Source of the DNA: Neoarius graeffei
Lineage: Eukaryota; Chordata; Actinopteri; Siluriformes; Ariidae
NCBI RefSeq assembly: GCF_027579695.1
Contig: NC_083571.1
Coordinates: 44,833,890 to 44,897,889 of the forward strand
Direction: 5' to 3'
Length of the DNA stretch: 64,000 nucleotides
Position 1 is the stretch's first letter. The number at the start of each line of letters is the position of its first letter. Below are positions 46,563-56,225 of the stretch, in pieces. The translations under genes and the position numbers were made by a program. Under the pieces are notes generated by a model. It saw only the letters and a program-made list of their open reading frames with translations. It searched no databases and was not told the origin of the DNA.

Positions 46563-48074
46563 TTATGACAGGTGCCTTCTGTCTGGCTTACTCTCCGCCA
46601 TGTCCAGCTCTGTGTCAGCAAAGGGCAACTCTCTAGCACTCTGCGCTCTGGTCACAGCATTACAGTGCTCAACTTTGGGGATGAGGTCCCATAAGATAGG
46701 GAGATCATGACCCAAAACAACTCTGTAGGGCAAGGTAGAGGCAATGGCTATAGGCATGAAAAATGTTTGGCCGCTAAATGTTAGGAATACTTCAGCTGTG
46801 GGATAACTCTTCACGTCTCCATGCACACAACAGACTTTCACTCCAGATTGACCAATACACTGCTCTCCAGGGACAAGGCTCTCATGTATTAATGTCTGCG
46901 AACTACCCGTGTCCACTAGGGCATCAGCTGCTACACCATTAACAAGCACCAGCTGTTCTGTATTCGGTGTATGTTGGATGCCTGGTGTATGTGGTCTAGG
47001 AGTGTAACAGATGGTGGTATTCTGGGTGTTTCTAGCCTGGCAGTTAAGTTTAGTATGACCCCATTTCCCACAGTAAACACACCTTAACTCCTGTCTGTTG
47101 CTGTTTGGGTAACGGTTAAAGCTAGGCCTGTGCTGGTATTGACCACAACTCTCACCACCCCCATCAGACTTACGTGCAGCAATCCATCGGTTGATGCTTG
47201 GGCCCCTGGTTCCCTGCCAAGCTGTGTAGAACACTTCCACCAGCCTGGCTGCCTCTTCTGCGGTCTTGGGATCATGCTCCCATATCCACACTGTCATTTC
47301 TGGGTTTACTATATCCATGAACTGCTCCATCACCATCAATTCACAGATGTCATCCACCGAATGCTCCTCTGGCTTCACCCACTTCACAAACAGCTCTTTG
47401 AGATGCACATACAGTTCTTTAGGAGTCTCATCAGGCATAATAACTGCAGAGCGGAATCAAACCTGATAGGTGTCTGCGCTGATGTATTTCTTCAGGATAG
47501 CTTCCTTCACCTTACCATAGTTGTCCGTCTCCTGCAAGTCCATTGCGACGAAAGCGCTCCGTGCCTTCCCTGTCAGAAGTGGCACCAGCCTGATGGCCCA
47601 TGTGGACTCTGGCCATCTACAAGTCCTCACGACCCGCTCAAACGTAGCCAGAAAGTGCTCAATGTCATCGTCTCTGGTGAGTGGGTGAAGCTTGGGCTCC
47701 TTGAAGGTCACCTGGGGCTGTGTCTCCACTGCTGCTGGAGGCTGAGGTGTTGTAGATCTAGAGTTGGAGGCTTCACTTTCCTCCTTCAGCTCTCCCACCT
47801 GAGTCTGAAGAAGCTGGAACTGGTGGGTCATGGCCTTCCATTGCTGATCCTGGGACTGCACCACCTTCTCCCATTTCTCATCACGAATGGCTTGGGTCTC
47901 CAACAAGGTCTTCACAAGGTTGGACAGCTCTGCCACTGCCTCCTCTGCTGGCGACAAAGCTGCTGCACCCGGATCTGCTGGCTCCGTTGACGGTATTGTG
48001 GCATCCACCTGGTCGTCGTCTTCCTGCTGGGGCTGTATCTCCCCCTCTCTGGCTGCTCTAGTCTTGAGTGGCAT
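46563..48074 (-). pseudogene. Gmr1-like gag with SCAN-related capsid, zinc knuckle and protease
   Basis: Starts MPLKTRAAREGEIQPQQ with a charged coiled-coil-like N-terminal part. The capsid C-terminal region (TPKELYVHLKELFVKW, then MVMEQFMDIVNPEM and AEEAARLVEV) matches the layout of vertebrate SCAN domains. Next come a CCHC knuckle (CVYCGKWGHTKLNC) and an aspartic protease core (LVDTGSSQTLI). An in-frame TGA at 47457-47459 splits gag just before the SCAN-like part, and TAA at 46563-46565 separates it from integrase; both lie in the same register as their neighbours. Confidence 0.88.
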
Positions 48075-48139
48075 CTCTCTGCTGCTCTCTCTAGAGGCAC
48101 TCCCAGCACTCTGATGTTGCCAATACTTCTGACACCAAA

Positions 48140-49072
48140 TGTAGTCAGGCTGGCCTTATGGCCTGGAAGACAGGACAGCAAGAGGATGTCACATTGAAGA
48201 TGTTTATTTTCCTTCACAGCAGCAAATATCCAGAGGAAAAAAGGAAAAAAAAACTCCAAACAAATATAATTAATCAGGAAATGAACTAGTCAAACTACAA
48301 ACTAAACTTTTCAAGAATCAAAAAATAAATTCAATAATAAAAAGCAATATCAGAATATAAACCATGCAATTTCTCTCTCTGGTTATAATCAGGTGCTCAC
48401 TATAGCTCACCTCAAAACCAACTCAACTGCCAAGTGGTTGGCCATGGGTTTTCAAGCCCATGGCTTCAACCAAAACCTATGCAAAATCAATCAACTTTAA
48501 CATGCTTACAAGCAGTACTAAAATATATATAAATACTCTGCACATATAAATATTCCGGTTGTAAAATATTGACACCACAAACGCTACAAAACACATACAC
48601 TTGTTAAAACACCCCTTTTCCCAACACCCAGTAGAACATGCCCGCTTATGACGAAAAGTCTCTAAAACTATAATTGTCCTTTGAGACCTCCCGTCGGATC
48701 TTTCAGCACTCGTGAATCAGGAAGTGAAGGAAACACTGCAACAGGTAAGATTGAGCTCTTTTGTTTGGTAGCTCACTAGTTATTGTTTTGCCAAACGTAA
48801 AATGTTTAAAAGTTATGTGTCCATAGTCCTTAAAATGCAGTTGGCAACTCCTGCTTCCAAGGAAAGCTATTGATAAAAGTTCGTTGTGCTTATGTGTTGC
48901 AGATTCCGTGCTTCTGTGACTGCCAGCTGCATACTCACATTTCACGGTGTGGGATAAAAGAGAATAAAAGAGCTGTGCTTGAAACTGTATCGGTGTGGTG
49001 TTTATTAGCGTCAATGTGCAAGTGTAATGTTAAAACCAGATTAAAAGGGTAACGGGCTGCCGCACCGTTCCA
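48140..49072 (-). repeat. 5' LTR of the Gmr1-like element, with primer site
   Basis: In sense it ends GACTACA, followed at once by TTTGGTGTCAGAAG (48139-48126), a plausible tRNA primer-binding site of the TGGTGTCAGAAG type. Its outer terminus reads TGG instead of TGT in sense (one substitution versus the other LTR). Confidence 0.9.
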
Positions 49073-49504
49073 GGCATAGTCAAAGCCCAGACCTTGATCC
49101 AACTGAGAATCTGTGGCATAACTTGAAGATTGCTGTACACCAGCGCAACCCATCTAACTTGAAGGAGTTGGAGCAGTTTTGCCTTGAGGAATGGGCAAAA
49201 ATCCCAGTGGCTAGATGTGCTAAGCTAATAGAGACAAACCCCAAGAGACTTACATCTATAATTGCAGCAAAAGGTGGCTCTACAAAGTATTGACATGGAG
49301 GGGGGATACCTATGCACACTTCAGAGTTTTGATTTTTCATCTTATTGTTTGTCACAATAAAAAAAATTGCACCTTTAAAGTTGTAGGCATGTTGTGTAAA
49401 TCAAATGGTGCTAACCCCCCAAAAATCCATTTTAATTCCAGCTTGTCATGCGACAAAACAGGACAAACACTAAGGGGGATGGATACTTTTGCAAGGCATT
49501 GCAT

Positions 49505-50115
49505 CCTGTGGTTGTGAAAAAGATGTTACTGTGTTTCAGAAGAGTCAAATTATTGGCCTGCATCAAGCAAGAAAACAATTAAGGAGATTGCTGAAATTAC
49601 TGGAATTAGGTCAAGAACTGTCCAACACATTATTAAAGCCTGGAAGGATAGTGGTGAACCATCAACTTCATGGGAAAAAATGTGGTTAATAGACAAAGAT
49701 CCTGACTGACCATGATCAGAGATCACTTAAATGCTTGGTGAAGTCGAATCATTAAAAAAAATCAACAGTAGAACTCATGGATATGTTTAATAGTGAAAGT
49801 ATTAATAAAATTGTGATGCAGCTTTGTGTTTTGATTTTCTGTTAGTCATCTTTTAATCTTCATAAATCACACATCAGTCTTCAACAGTAAAGCAGTATGG
49901 AATCCGTGAATATTTTATTCGTAATATTGAACTTCAACATAAATAAGTACTGTAAGGTTGTTTGACTGAAAAATGAATTAATGCATTGTACATTTTCCCA
50001 TCATTATTGTTTATAGTCATTTTTAATAATAGGAATTAACAATCAATACTAAATAGCCATTTTATCAAAAAATAAACGGAAGTTCTTTGACTTTTGTACT
50101 GTACATATTTCTTTA
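49505..50115 (+). mobile_element. Tc1-like fragment (transposase N-terminus) and associated repeat
   Basis: From about 49517 the frame reads DVTVFQKSQIIGLHQARK and, after a shift, GIRSRTVQHIIKAWKDSGEP, the first helix-turn-helix of a Tc1 transposase. The following 49810-50110 segment is the uninterrupted form of the repeat that is split at 22345-22500 and 24445-24600. Confidence 0.75.
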
Positions 50116-50232
50116 TATAATGGTTAATAAAGGCTTCTTCTTTAACAGTCCATCATTGGTGTGTCTAGGACATTATTGGTGTGACTTGGCAGAGCCCATC
50201 CCTCTCTCAGCTTGATCAACAGACAATGCAGA

Positions 50233-50417
50233 GTAGCCAGTTAACCTCACTGCATGTCTTTGGACTGTGGGGGAAACCGGAGCACACCTACGGTACGCGG
50301 ACACGGGGAGAACATGCAAACTCCACACAGAAAGGCCCTCGCCGGCCACGGGGCTCGAACCCGGACCTTCTTGCTGTGAGGCAACAGCGCTAACCACTAC
50401 ACCACCGTGCCGTCCCG
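50233..50417 (-). repeat. SINE family A, head half
   Basis: Reverse copy of the 5' half with a small internal rearrangement near 50285 (CACACCTACGGTACGCGG). Confidence 0.85.
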
Positions 50418-50797
50418 ATTAAGAACATATTCATTTTATTTAAAATCAAAATTTAAAGCAGCATTGTATTAAATGCCAAAGTATAAAAACATGGCAATGA
50501 CAACTGAAATTGACAACCAAGCTCTAAAGAAAAATAAATAAATAAAAATTAATTATCTCACTCAGGAGAAATAAAAAAAAAACTTTGATGAAATTTGACT
50601 TGTTTTTTGATGAAATTGTAAAAATTCAGATGTATTTTGGTGATGGTGTATAATGACAGCCAGTATGATTCAAGTCTGTCACAATGTTCTCACCCTTGTT
50701 TTCAAATTTGTTGGCAAATAAGATAAGAGAAATGTTTATCTGTCTCTTTGTGGGTTAATAACACTATGTACATAAATGATAAGTTTGTGTACATAGT

Positions 50798-51160
50798 GTT
50801 GTAGTGGTTAGCACTGTCGCCTCACAGCAACAAGGTTCTGAGTTCGAGCCCAGCGCCCGGCGAGGGCATTTCTGTGCGGAGTTTGCATGTTCTCCCTGTC
50901 TGTGTGGGTTTCCTCCGGGTGCTCTGGTTTCCCCCACAGTCCAAAGACATGCGGTTAGGTTAATATGGGACGGCCTTGGGCTGAAGTGCCCTTGAGCAAG
51001 GTACCAAACCCCTGACTGCTCTCTGGGCGCTGTAGTATGGCTGCCCACTGCTCTGGGTGTGTGCGCGCGCGTGTCTTCACTGCTTCAGATGGGTTAAATG
51101 CAGAGGATGAATTTCACTGTGCTTGAGTGTGCATGTGACAAATAAAGGTTTCTTCTTCTT
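50798..51160 (+). repeat. mosaic SINE, second copy
   Basis: Same structure as the copy at 1761-2100, with tail CTGCCCACTGCTCTGGGTG and AATAAAGGTTTCTTCTTC. Confidence 0.85.
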
Positions 51161-51231
51161 AAAAAAAACAATTTTAATGGACTAATTACTTACAGAGACA
51201 TGCAGTGGAACCATTTAGTTAAAGTTTAACT

Positions 51232-51290
51232 GCCTGCGACCCTGTAGAACAGGATAAAGTGGCTAGAGATAATGAGATGAGAATGAGATG
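51232..51290 (+). repeat. SINE family A tail fragment
   Basis: TGCCTGCGACCCTGTAGAAC to GAGATGAGAATGAGATGAG is only the last 60 bases of the SINE. Confidence 0.8.
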
Positions 51291-51754
51291 AGCAGTTACA
51301 GACTTAGACAATGATTACATTTGGTACTAACCATAAAAAAGATTCACACAGTTAGTCAAATCTGGCAGGAGCTTCATTTTTGTATATGGTTTGTCAATGG
51401 AATATAATTAGGATGTAAAAATGAAGCACATGGGATATATTTTGAATTAAAAAAAATTGTTGTATTGTGCGTCTAAAACCTAGGAAGCTGTGATTTTGGT
51501 TTACAGTTTATGGCACTGATAAGGAAGCCTAGTCTGAGCAGCTCTTGTGTGTAAATGATTATCGGATATTATAGCTTTATTATTTGTTGAATAATTCAGT
51601 TCTTTCAGTGACGTTTGAATTTATTTTCATTAAAAATACTCTATTTTAACACAAACACTACAGATGTAGTAACTGCAGAGATCAGTCTTTCAGCTACAAT
51701 TTTCCTTTTTGCCTTCATCATTAAATAATCACGGTATAAATACAGTACACAGTA
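51291..51754. other. no gene seen; downstream of chitin synthase
   Basis: AT-rich sequence without recognisable features, probably including sequence just beyond the chitin synthase mRNA end. Confidence 0.4.
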
Positions 51755-51760
51755 TTTATT
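51755..51760 (-). terminator. chitin synthase polyadenylation signal AATAAA
   Basis: A sense-strand AATAAA about 170 bases after the stop codon and the first canonical hexamer I found there. Confidence 0.5.
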
Positions 51761-51928
51761 GCACATAGCCATTGCATTTTTTTTCTTTTCTCTCAGCTGG
51801 ATTTTCATTTGCATTTTTAGTACAGTAAAACTTGTACCCTGAAATTATCATTACAAGTGTGCAGTCATAAGTATATATACTCAAATTGCTCATATCTTCA
51901 TCACAGGTCATCACTGGTTATCACAAGC

Positions 51929-51970
51929 TCACTTGTAAGTTCGTTCTCTAAGATCAAGGTTTCCCCATCC
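51929..51970 (-). CDS. chs1: chitin synthase last coding exon
   Basis: Acceptor TTTTTTGCAG. In the phase set by the previous exon it encodes DGENLDLRERTYK and TGA. Another frame is longer but does not fit the phase. Confidence 0.75.
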   Translation of the reverse strand, partial: GWGNLDLRERTYK

Positions 51971-54900
51971 TGCAAAAAATATAAATGTTTAGTCAACAGA
52001 TTAAACCCAACATTTACACTTTCTTGCTATTCTTACAACACTCAAAAAAAAAAGATAATAGGTTGGGTTCATACCAAATCAGGCTTGTAGTACTCGAGTC
52101 TAGGATTTGGACTCGGGTCCGACTCGTGCCCTCATTTGAAGGACTCGTGACTTGACTTGGACTTGAGCACTGACGAGTCAGACCCGTGCATTAACTGCAT
52201 GCAGACTTGTAAATTGGAGACGAGAACTCTGATTTTTTCTTTATTTTTGCAACATGCCATAATAATTTAGCATAATATATTTATATCTACATTAATTTTT
52301 GTACGAATTTGCGCAGGACTGTCACACCTGTGTGACTTGGTGCATGCATCAGATAGACTCTCAGGTGTGCTCTGGACAGCGTGCGTGCCAAGTGTGTGCC
52401 GTAAACGGTTTCACATAAAGGCAGCAACAGCCACCGTCAAATGGTGCGGTTGGAATCTTGTTCTCAGATTCGACTTGACTCGACTCGAAATTTTCTTTAA
52501 TGACTTGGACTTGACTCGGACTTGAACACTGGGGACTCGAGACTGGACTCGGACTCGAGGTTTAATGACTCGACTACAACGCTGTACCAAATAGAGACAT
52601 ACATTTGGTAAAATACCCAACTATGCTAAAAAGGATTAAGAAAAAAATAAATTACTTACTGTATCATGTTCTTGGTAGTTCTTCTCTGTGCTTCTATAGG
52701 CTAACACATGGATAAAGGTGTACACTCTGTTACAGGAGACAAAAACAAAATTCAGCATATGAAATTCTCAATCCAGCACTAAAACAACTCAAGATCATTC
52801 AAACTGTATCATGCTGTATTGGCTGTAATGTACCTGTGGTAAAGCATAGCCAGAAACTGGATTATTAGAAGTACAGCAAAAGACAGCAGGAACATTAAAC
52901 TTAGAGGTTCCACCCTCAAAGGTTCATCAGACAAACTGCCATTTGGCAAATATTTAGGAATCTTGATGCTAATTACGTCATTGCCAATGAGTTGAAGAAA
53001 AAATGTAGCCACAACCCATAAGACATTCACGATGAAGTACAGAAATACTGCCTGGAATGGAAACAAAATAAGAAAAATGTGTTTTAATGAACTACACAAC
53101 TTAAATGTGGGCTAGATGAGTATTGAGGCTGAGATTGTCAGGATTGTTACTTTGTTCCGGAGGGATTTCAGTTCTCTTGCCACTTGCTCTAGATGGCTTT
53201 GTGGATCAGTTACTGGTTTCAGGTAGCGCTCTATCAGCTTATTCCAGAAGTCTGTCTCATCCTGATCAGGATAACAAATATTTGATTCAAGGATTAGTAT
53301 GACGAATAAAACCTTTATTACTACAAAGTAATACTACAAAAATGACTACAAACTATTTTACTAGTACAAAGTTACTAATTTCAGGGCTAAACTTATTAAA
53401 GAGCAGTTCCTAACCAGCTTCTGTTCCCCGTGGAAAAAAAAAAGATAATCAAGAAAAATCAAATAGATGACCCTGAACCAGTGTCTCCAGCATGTAATGA
53501 AGTAGACAGAAAGAGACCAATGTTGTCCTTACATCACTCAGTCTCGTAACTTGGGGGGCCACCAGGGTTCTCTCAATAGCTCGCTTGACTCTTGCCTCCA
53601 GCCTCTTCATGCGGTTGATATACATGCGATTGGTCTTCAAGGTCCTCCTTGCTGACTCATTAAGTGCATCCTGTAGTTCTTCCAGTTGAGGTTCTGACAA
53701 AATATCCTCTGGGCCCACTTTGTCCCTTAGCTCATCACTGAGAGTGTCACTTAGTGTGTTAACCAGCTCTTCACACAGGTCGTCCTGGTCCTTATTTCTG
53801 AGGGTGTATTTAATCTGCTCTTGGAGGTTCCTCCTGAGATTTGCATAGGTAAGCTTCCTCAGGAATACTGTTTTCACTGGTCTGACCCAGTCTATGAGAC
53901 AAAAATAATAACTTTATAATAGATCTTTCTGGATTTGCTAATTTTGTTTGCTAAAGATTTAGGTTGATCAAATCAAGTACTCATTTTTAAGACTTACCGC
54001 TCTCAGGGACAACTTCCTTTTCTTTCACTTTCTGATCATCGTATGCATTGAAGTCATCCTCCTCATCATCATCATATGATGTACATGTTCTTTGATCTAT
54101 GCTGATGTCACTTGTACTGTAAAAATGTTATATAGGCAGAAAATCAAAATTACACTTGCCTTAAATGTTTGTTTCTGATCAAGGTTCATGTAAATATTAT
54201 GTACCTGTTCATAGATTTTGTATCTTGTTCCTTGTCACTGGACAGATGCTGGATGTCTCTCATACTCAGTGAAACATTTCTGTTGTTTTCAATAGGGAGG
54301 CTCTCAGTTTGAGAGTGTTTTAAAGTTTCATTACCACCCTGCACAGTCATCTCCGTCTCTGTTTTGGTTGATGAACCATTTGGATTAATTGCTTGCTGGA
54401 TTTGCTGCAGCATCAAGTTTTCAGTTTCTTGGGTAACTTGGATATTTACGTCCCAGCAACAGAGTTTGCAGTTGCGTTTGCACAAAACTCCCACATGCTT
54501 CTTCTCCTCCTTCTCTTTGCTGGATTCTCGAGTGCCCCATGAGACTACGTTCATGTTGACCAAGGAGTAGATAGTAAGGAGGAGATAACCACTAGGGATG
54601 CATATAAAGTACATGAGACCATAGATAATCATGCCCATCTCCTGGGGATGAAGTATTGCTGTGACCAGGTACAAAACTGTCATAGACACCAGAAATAGCC
54701 CAGTAGGGGTGATGAATGTGCCTTCCTTCACCATGTCACCTGTTACCACATTGAGAATATTTAAGTAAGTTGATATAGAATAAAGGGATCTCCAACATTG
54801 CTACAGAAGGCCATTATCATTGTTGAGTTTTGTTATAGACATGATGTACAGTAAATTACTTTTTGACAGAAAAACAGGTATGCAAATTTGAACTAATAGG

Positions 54901-55560
54901 CTATCACTCACCAATAATGGAGAAGAAAGATGCTGTCATCAGAAATGCATAGAGAACACTAAGAATGGCAGCGGTGGTAATCTGGAAGTTGGCTTTGGTG
55001 AAGAAACAAATTAGTATGTAAACAACTGGTGGTATGACAGCTATTATAATGGACAGAGATCCATCGAGTTGAAACACAAACTGGAAAGCCCCTAAAGAAA
55101 AGAGAAGAAAAGAAATGAGAAAGATTTAAAAAATGACATGTCTTCAGTCAATAATACAGAACAGTCCATTTTTTTATGATGTAATACTTTTTGTATGAGT
55201 GACATTTCCTAATCAGCAAATTGGCAGCAATGAATCCCAGAACTCCCTGAAATGTGAAAACCTGGATATACTGACCAGCCACCATCAAGGTGACAGAAGC
55301 AGGTCCAAGAATGGAAGAAGCCACAGTGAAGATCTGGTAGAAGATGTAGAGCATAGATATGGAAGAGTTCCTCTTTGCAGTTTCTTTTCCACTATGTAGA
55401 AGGTCTAAAGTATTTGCAAGAGTCGAGGGACCCCAGCGGCGCCTTTGATTGTAGAACTCCTTAAATTCTTGAGGAGAATTAGTGTAAGCATCTGAGGCAG
55501 CATTGTACTCCACTCTCCAACCCTGCTGAAGAAGCAATGTGCAAAGCCAGCGATCCTCAC
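51929..55560 (-). CDS. chs1: chitin synthase, C-terminal nine exons (partial gene)
   Basis: Chitin synthase is a membrane glycosyltransferase that polymerises N-acetylglucosamine from UDP-GlcNAc and extrudes chitin. Nine GT-AG exons join in consistent phase to about 638 codons: 55560-55276, 55091-54912, 54739-54205, 54116-53998, 53891-53533, 53261-53151, 53051-52834, 52726-52660, 51970-51929. The product starts inside the catalytic region (EDRWLCTLLLQQGWRVEY), has the QRRRW product-binding motif, five clustered membrane helices, SWGTRE, a Cys-rich and acidic linker, a helical segment, then two membrane helices around VEPLSLMF and a short tail. This is the layout of animal chitin synthases. 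The donor-substrate half is missing and presumably lies to the right of the window. No lesion is seen. The symbol assumes the fish chs1 orthologue; the paralogue was not established. Confidence 0.94.
52085..52585. repeat. element rich in GACTCG/CGAGTC in the last chitin synthase intron
   Basis: Both ends carry dense ACTCGAGTC-type repeats in inverted arrangement (TAGTACTCGAGTC at the left, GACTCGACTACAAC at the right), like a well-known fish hAT-type MITE. The target duplication is not clear. Confidence 0.65.
52660..52726 (-). CDS. chs1: chitin synthase exon (eighth in window)
   Basis: Begins with A completing an Arg codon, encodes VYTFIHVLAYRSTEKNYQE HDT and ends at ACA|GTAAGT. It follows the last membrane helix. 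Confidence 0.85.
52834..53051 (-). CDS. chs1: chitin synthase exon with the two C-terminal membrane helices
   Basis: Encodes AVFLYFIVNVLWVVATFFLQ (helix), an extracytoplasmic-looking loop with NGSLSDEP, then VEPLSLMFLLSFAVLLIIQF (helix) and LAMLYHR. The VEP...QF.AML.HR wording is conserved in animal chitin synthases. Confidence 0.93.
53151..53261 (-). CDS. chs1: chitin synthase exon (sixth in window)
   Basis: 37 codons in phase 0: DETDFWNKLIERYLKPVTDP through LEQVARELKSLRNK. FW..LIE.YL and the ELK.LRNK end match the family. Confidence 0.93.
53533..53891 (-). CDS. chs1: chitin synthase exon (fifth in window)
   Basis: Starts DWVRPVKTVFLRKLTYANLR and ends at RLSD|GTAAGG. Charged and helical, probably cytosolic, in the position where insect enzymes carry a coiled coil. 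Confidence 0.9.
53998..54116 (-). CDS. chs1: chitin synthase exon (fourth in window), acidic linker
   Basis: Encodes STSDISIDQRTCTSYDDDEE and DDFNAYDDQKVKEKEVVPES. Probably a flexible cytosolic linker. Phases match both neighbours. Confidence 0.88.
54205..54739 (-). CDS. chs1: chitin synthase exon (third in window), helices 4-5 and SWGTRE
   Basis: Begins GDMVKEGTFITPTGLFLVSM, continues through two membrane helices to VNMNVVSWGTRE, a motif diagnostic of animal-type chitin synthases. Then a lysine/glutamate stretch, a cysteine cluster (LCKRNCKLCCW) and a Ser/Thr-rich linker. Confidence 0.96.
54912..55091 (-). CDS. chs1: chitin synthase exon (second in window), membrane helices 2-3
   Basis: Encodes AFQFVFQLDGSLSIIIAVIP and FQITTAAILSVLYAFLMTAS, with phase-1 boundaries on both sides. 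Confidence 0.95.
55276..55560 (-). CDS. chs1: chitin synthase exon (first in window), EDRWL and QRRRW motifs
   Basis: Acceptor ATTTTCAG. It encodes GEDRWLCTLLLQQGW, EFKEFYNQRRRWGPSTLANT and membrane helix 1, ending at ATGGTGGCTG with the slightly unusual donor GTCAGT. That join gives LMVAGAFQFVFQ, the expected family text. Without splicing the frame stays open about 130 more bases, but the added sequence is not family-like. Confidence 0.94.
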
Positions 55561-55869
55561 CTGAAAATGTATTTTAAATGATCAGGCAGTGTCGTGAATT
55601 AGTTAAATACTACTATTATCCCTGACCAGAAGAAAAGGTAAAGAAGGGCAATTTGAACCCTCTCAGTTTATGTGTGATCGTTGTGGCCACAACCATCACA
55701 TTAGAATTGACCTCTTGAGTCGTTCCAGAAAGTGTTTCGTGTGAACCATCATCTTACGAGATGAACAGATGCTTATTAATAATCACTTTGATCATACAGT
55801 ACATTCTCTCATGTGATATCTATAATAATTATTTCACTACACTTCTCTGGAGGCAGGGGCATGGTCGAG

Positions 55870-56225
55870 CATTTGTTTGTGAATGGAGAGCAAGGCCAGG
55901 GGAGGTGAGTGGCAAAAGTGATCACAACTGAGTTGTGTTTGACTGATGAGTGGGTGTGTCTGTGTCTCCTCGCCAGGGTGACACAGATTGGCGATTGGTG
56001 AAAGTACTCGTCAATCGAAGGACTACTTTCAGTGAAAGACTCATTCCCCCAAAATGCACCATACAGCACCACAGGAGGTCATTCCTGCCTGTGGCCATCA
56101 AACTTTTCAACCTCTCTCTCAGAAGCTCACATATTCAATAGACAATGGACTATTCAATACTGCACCTTTGTAAAAATTCCATTGTACTACATTCATCCAA
56201 CCTGTACCTAGGGTCAATAATTACA
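55870..56225 (+). pseudogene. LINE 3' end remnant (L2/Rex1-like)
   Basis: Short frames read RRTTFSERLIPPKCTIQHHR and SFLPVAIKLFNLSL, the end of the CR1-group LINE protein as at 4500 and 63650. Deeply decayed. Confidence 0.6.

Larger units (their letters stand above)
42736..49072 (-). mobile_element. Ty3/gypsy retrotransposon of Gmr1 type (integrase before reverse transcriptase)
   Basis: Two LTRs of about 940 bp (42736-43677 and 48140-49072) start TG and end CA in sense, and target copies GGCGT and GGCAT lie outside. Sense is the minus strand. The coding order is gag (48074-46900), protease, integrase (46532-45220), reverse transcriptase (45214-44393), RNase H (44231-43758). Ordinary Ty3/gypsy elements have integrase last. 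Integrase before reverse transcriptase in a gypsy-like element is the mark of the Gmr1 group known from fish and other deuterostomes. It is inactivated by several stops, at least two frameshifts and an altered integrase residue. Confidence 0.92.
40887..49501 (+). mobile_element. Tc1-like transposon split by a MITE and an LTR retrotransposon
   Basis: Left end CAGTGTCTTGCAAAAGTATT, right end inverse (AATACTTTTGCAAGG-type, ending GGCATTG). Termini of about 200 bp are clearly inverted copies. TA at 40885-40886; the right flank is CA instead of TA. Degraded transposase pieces lie at 41291-41590, 42300-42730 and 49078-49294; the last reads [13 protein letters not shown], the third catalytic region, to a stop after GGSTKY. 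Several frame breaks make it dead. Confidence 0.9.

Noticed and set aside
51901-51970. Longer last chitin synthase exon frame ending at 51901
   Set aside because: It needs a different phase from the preceding exon; the phase-consistent frame ends at 51929.
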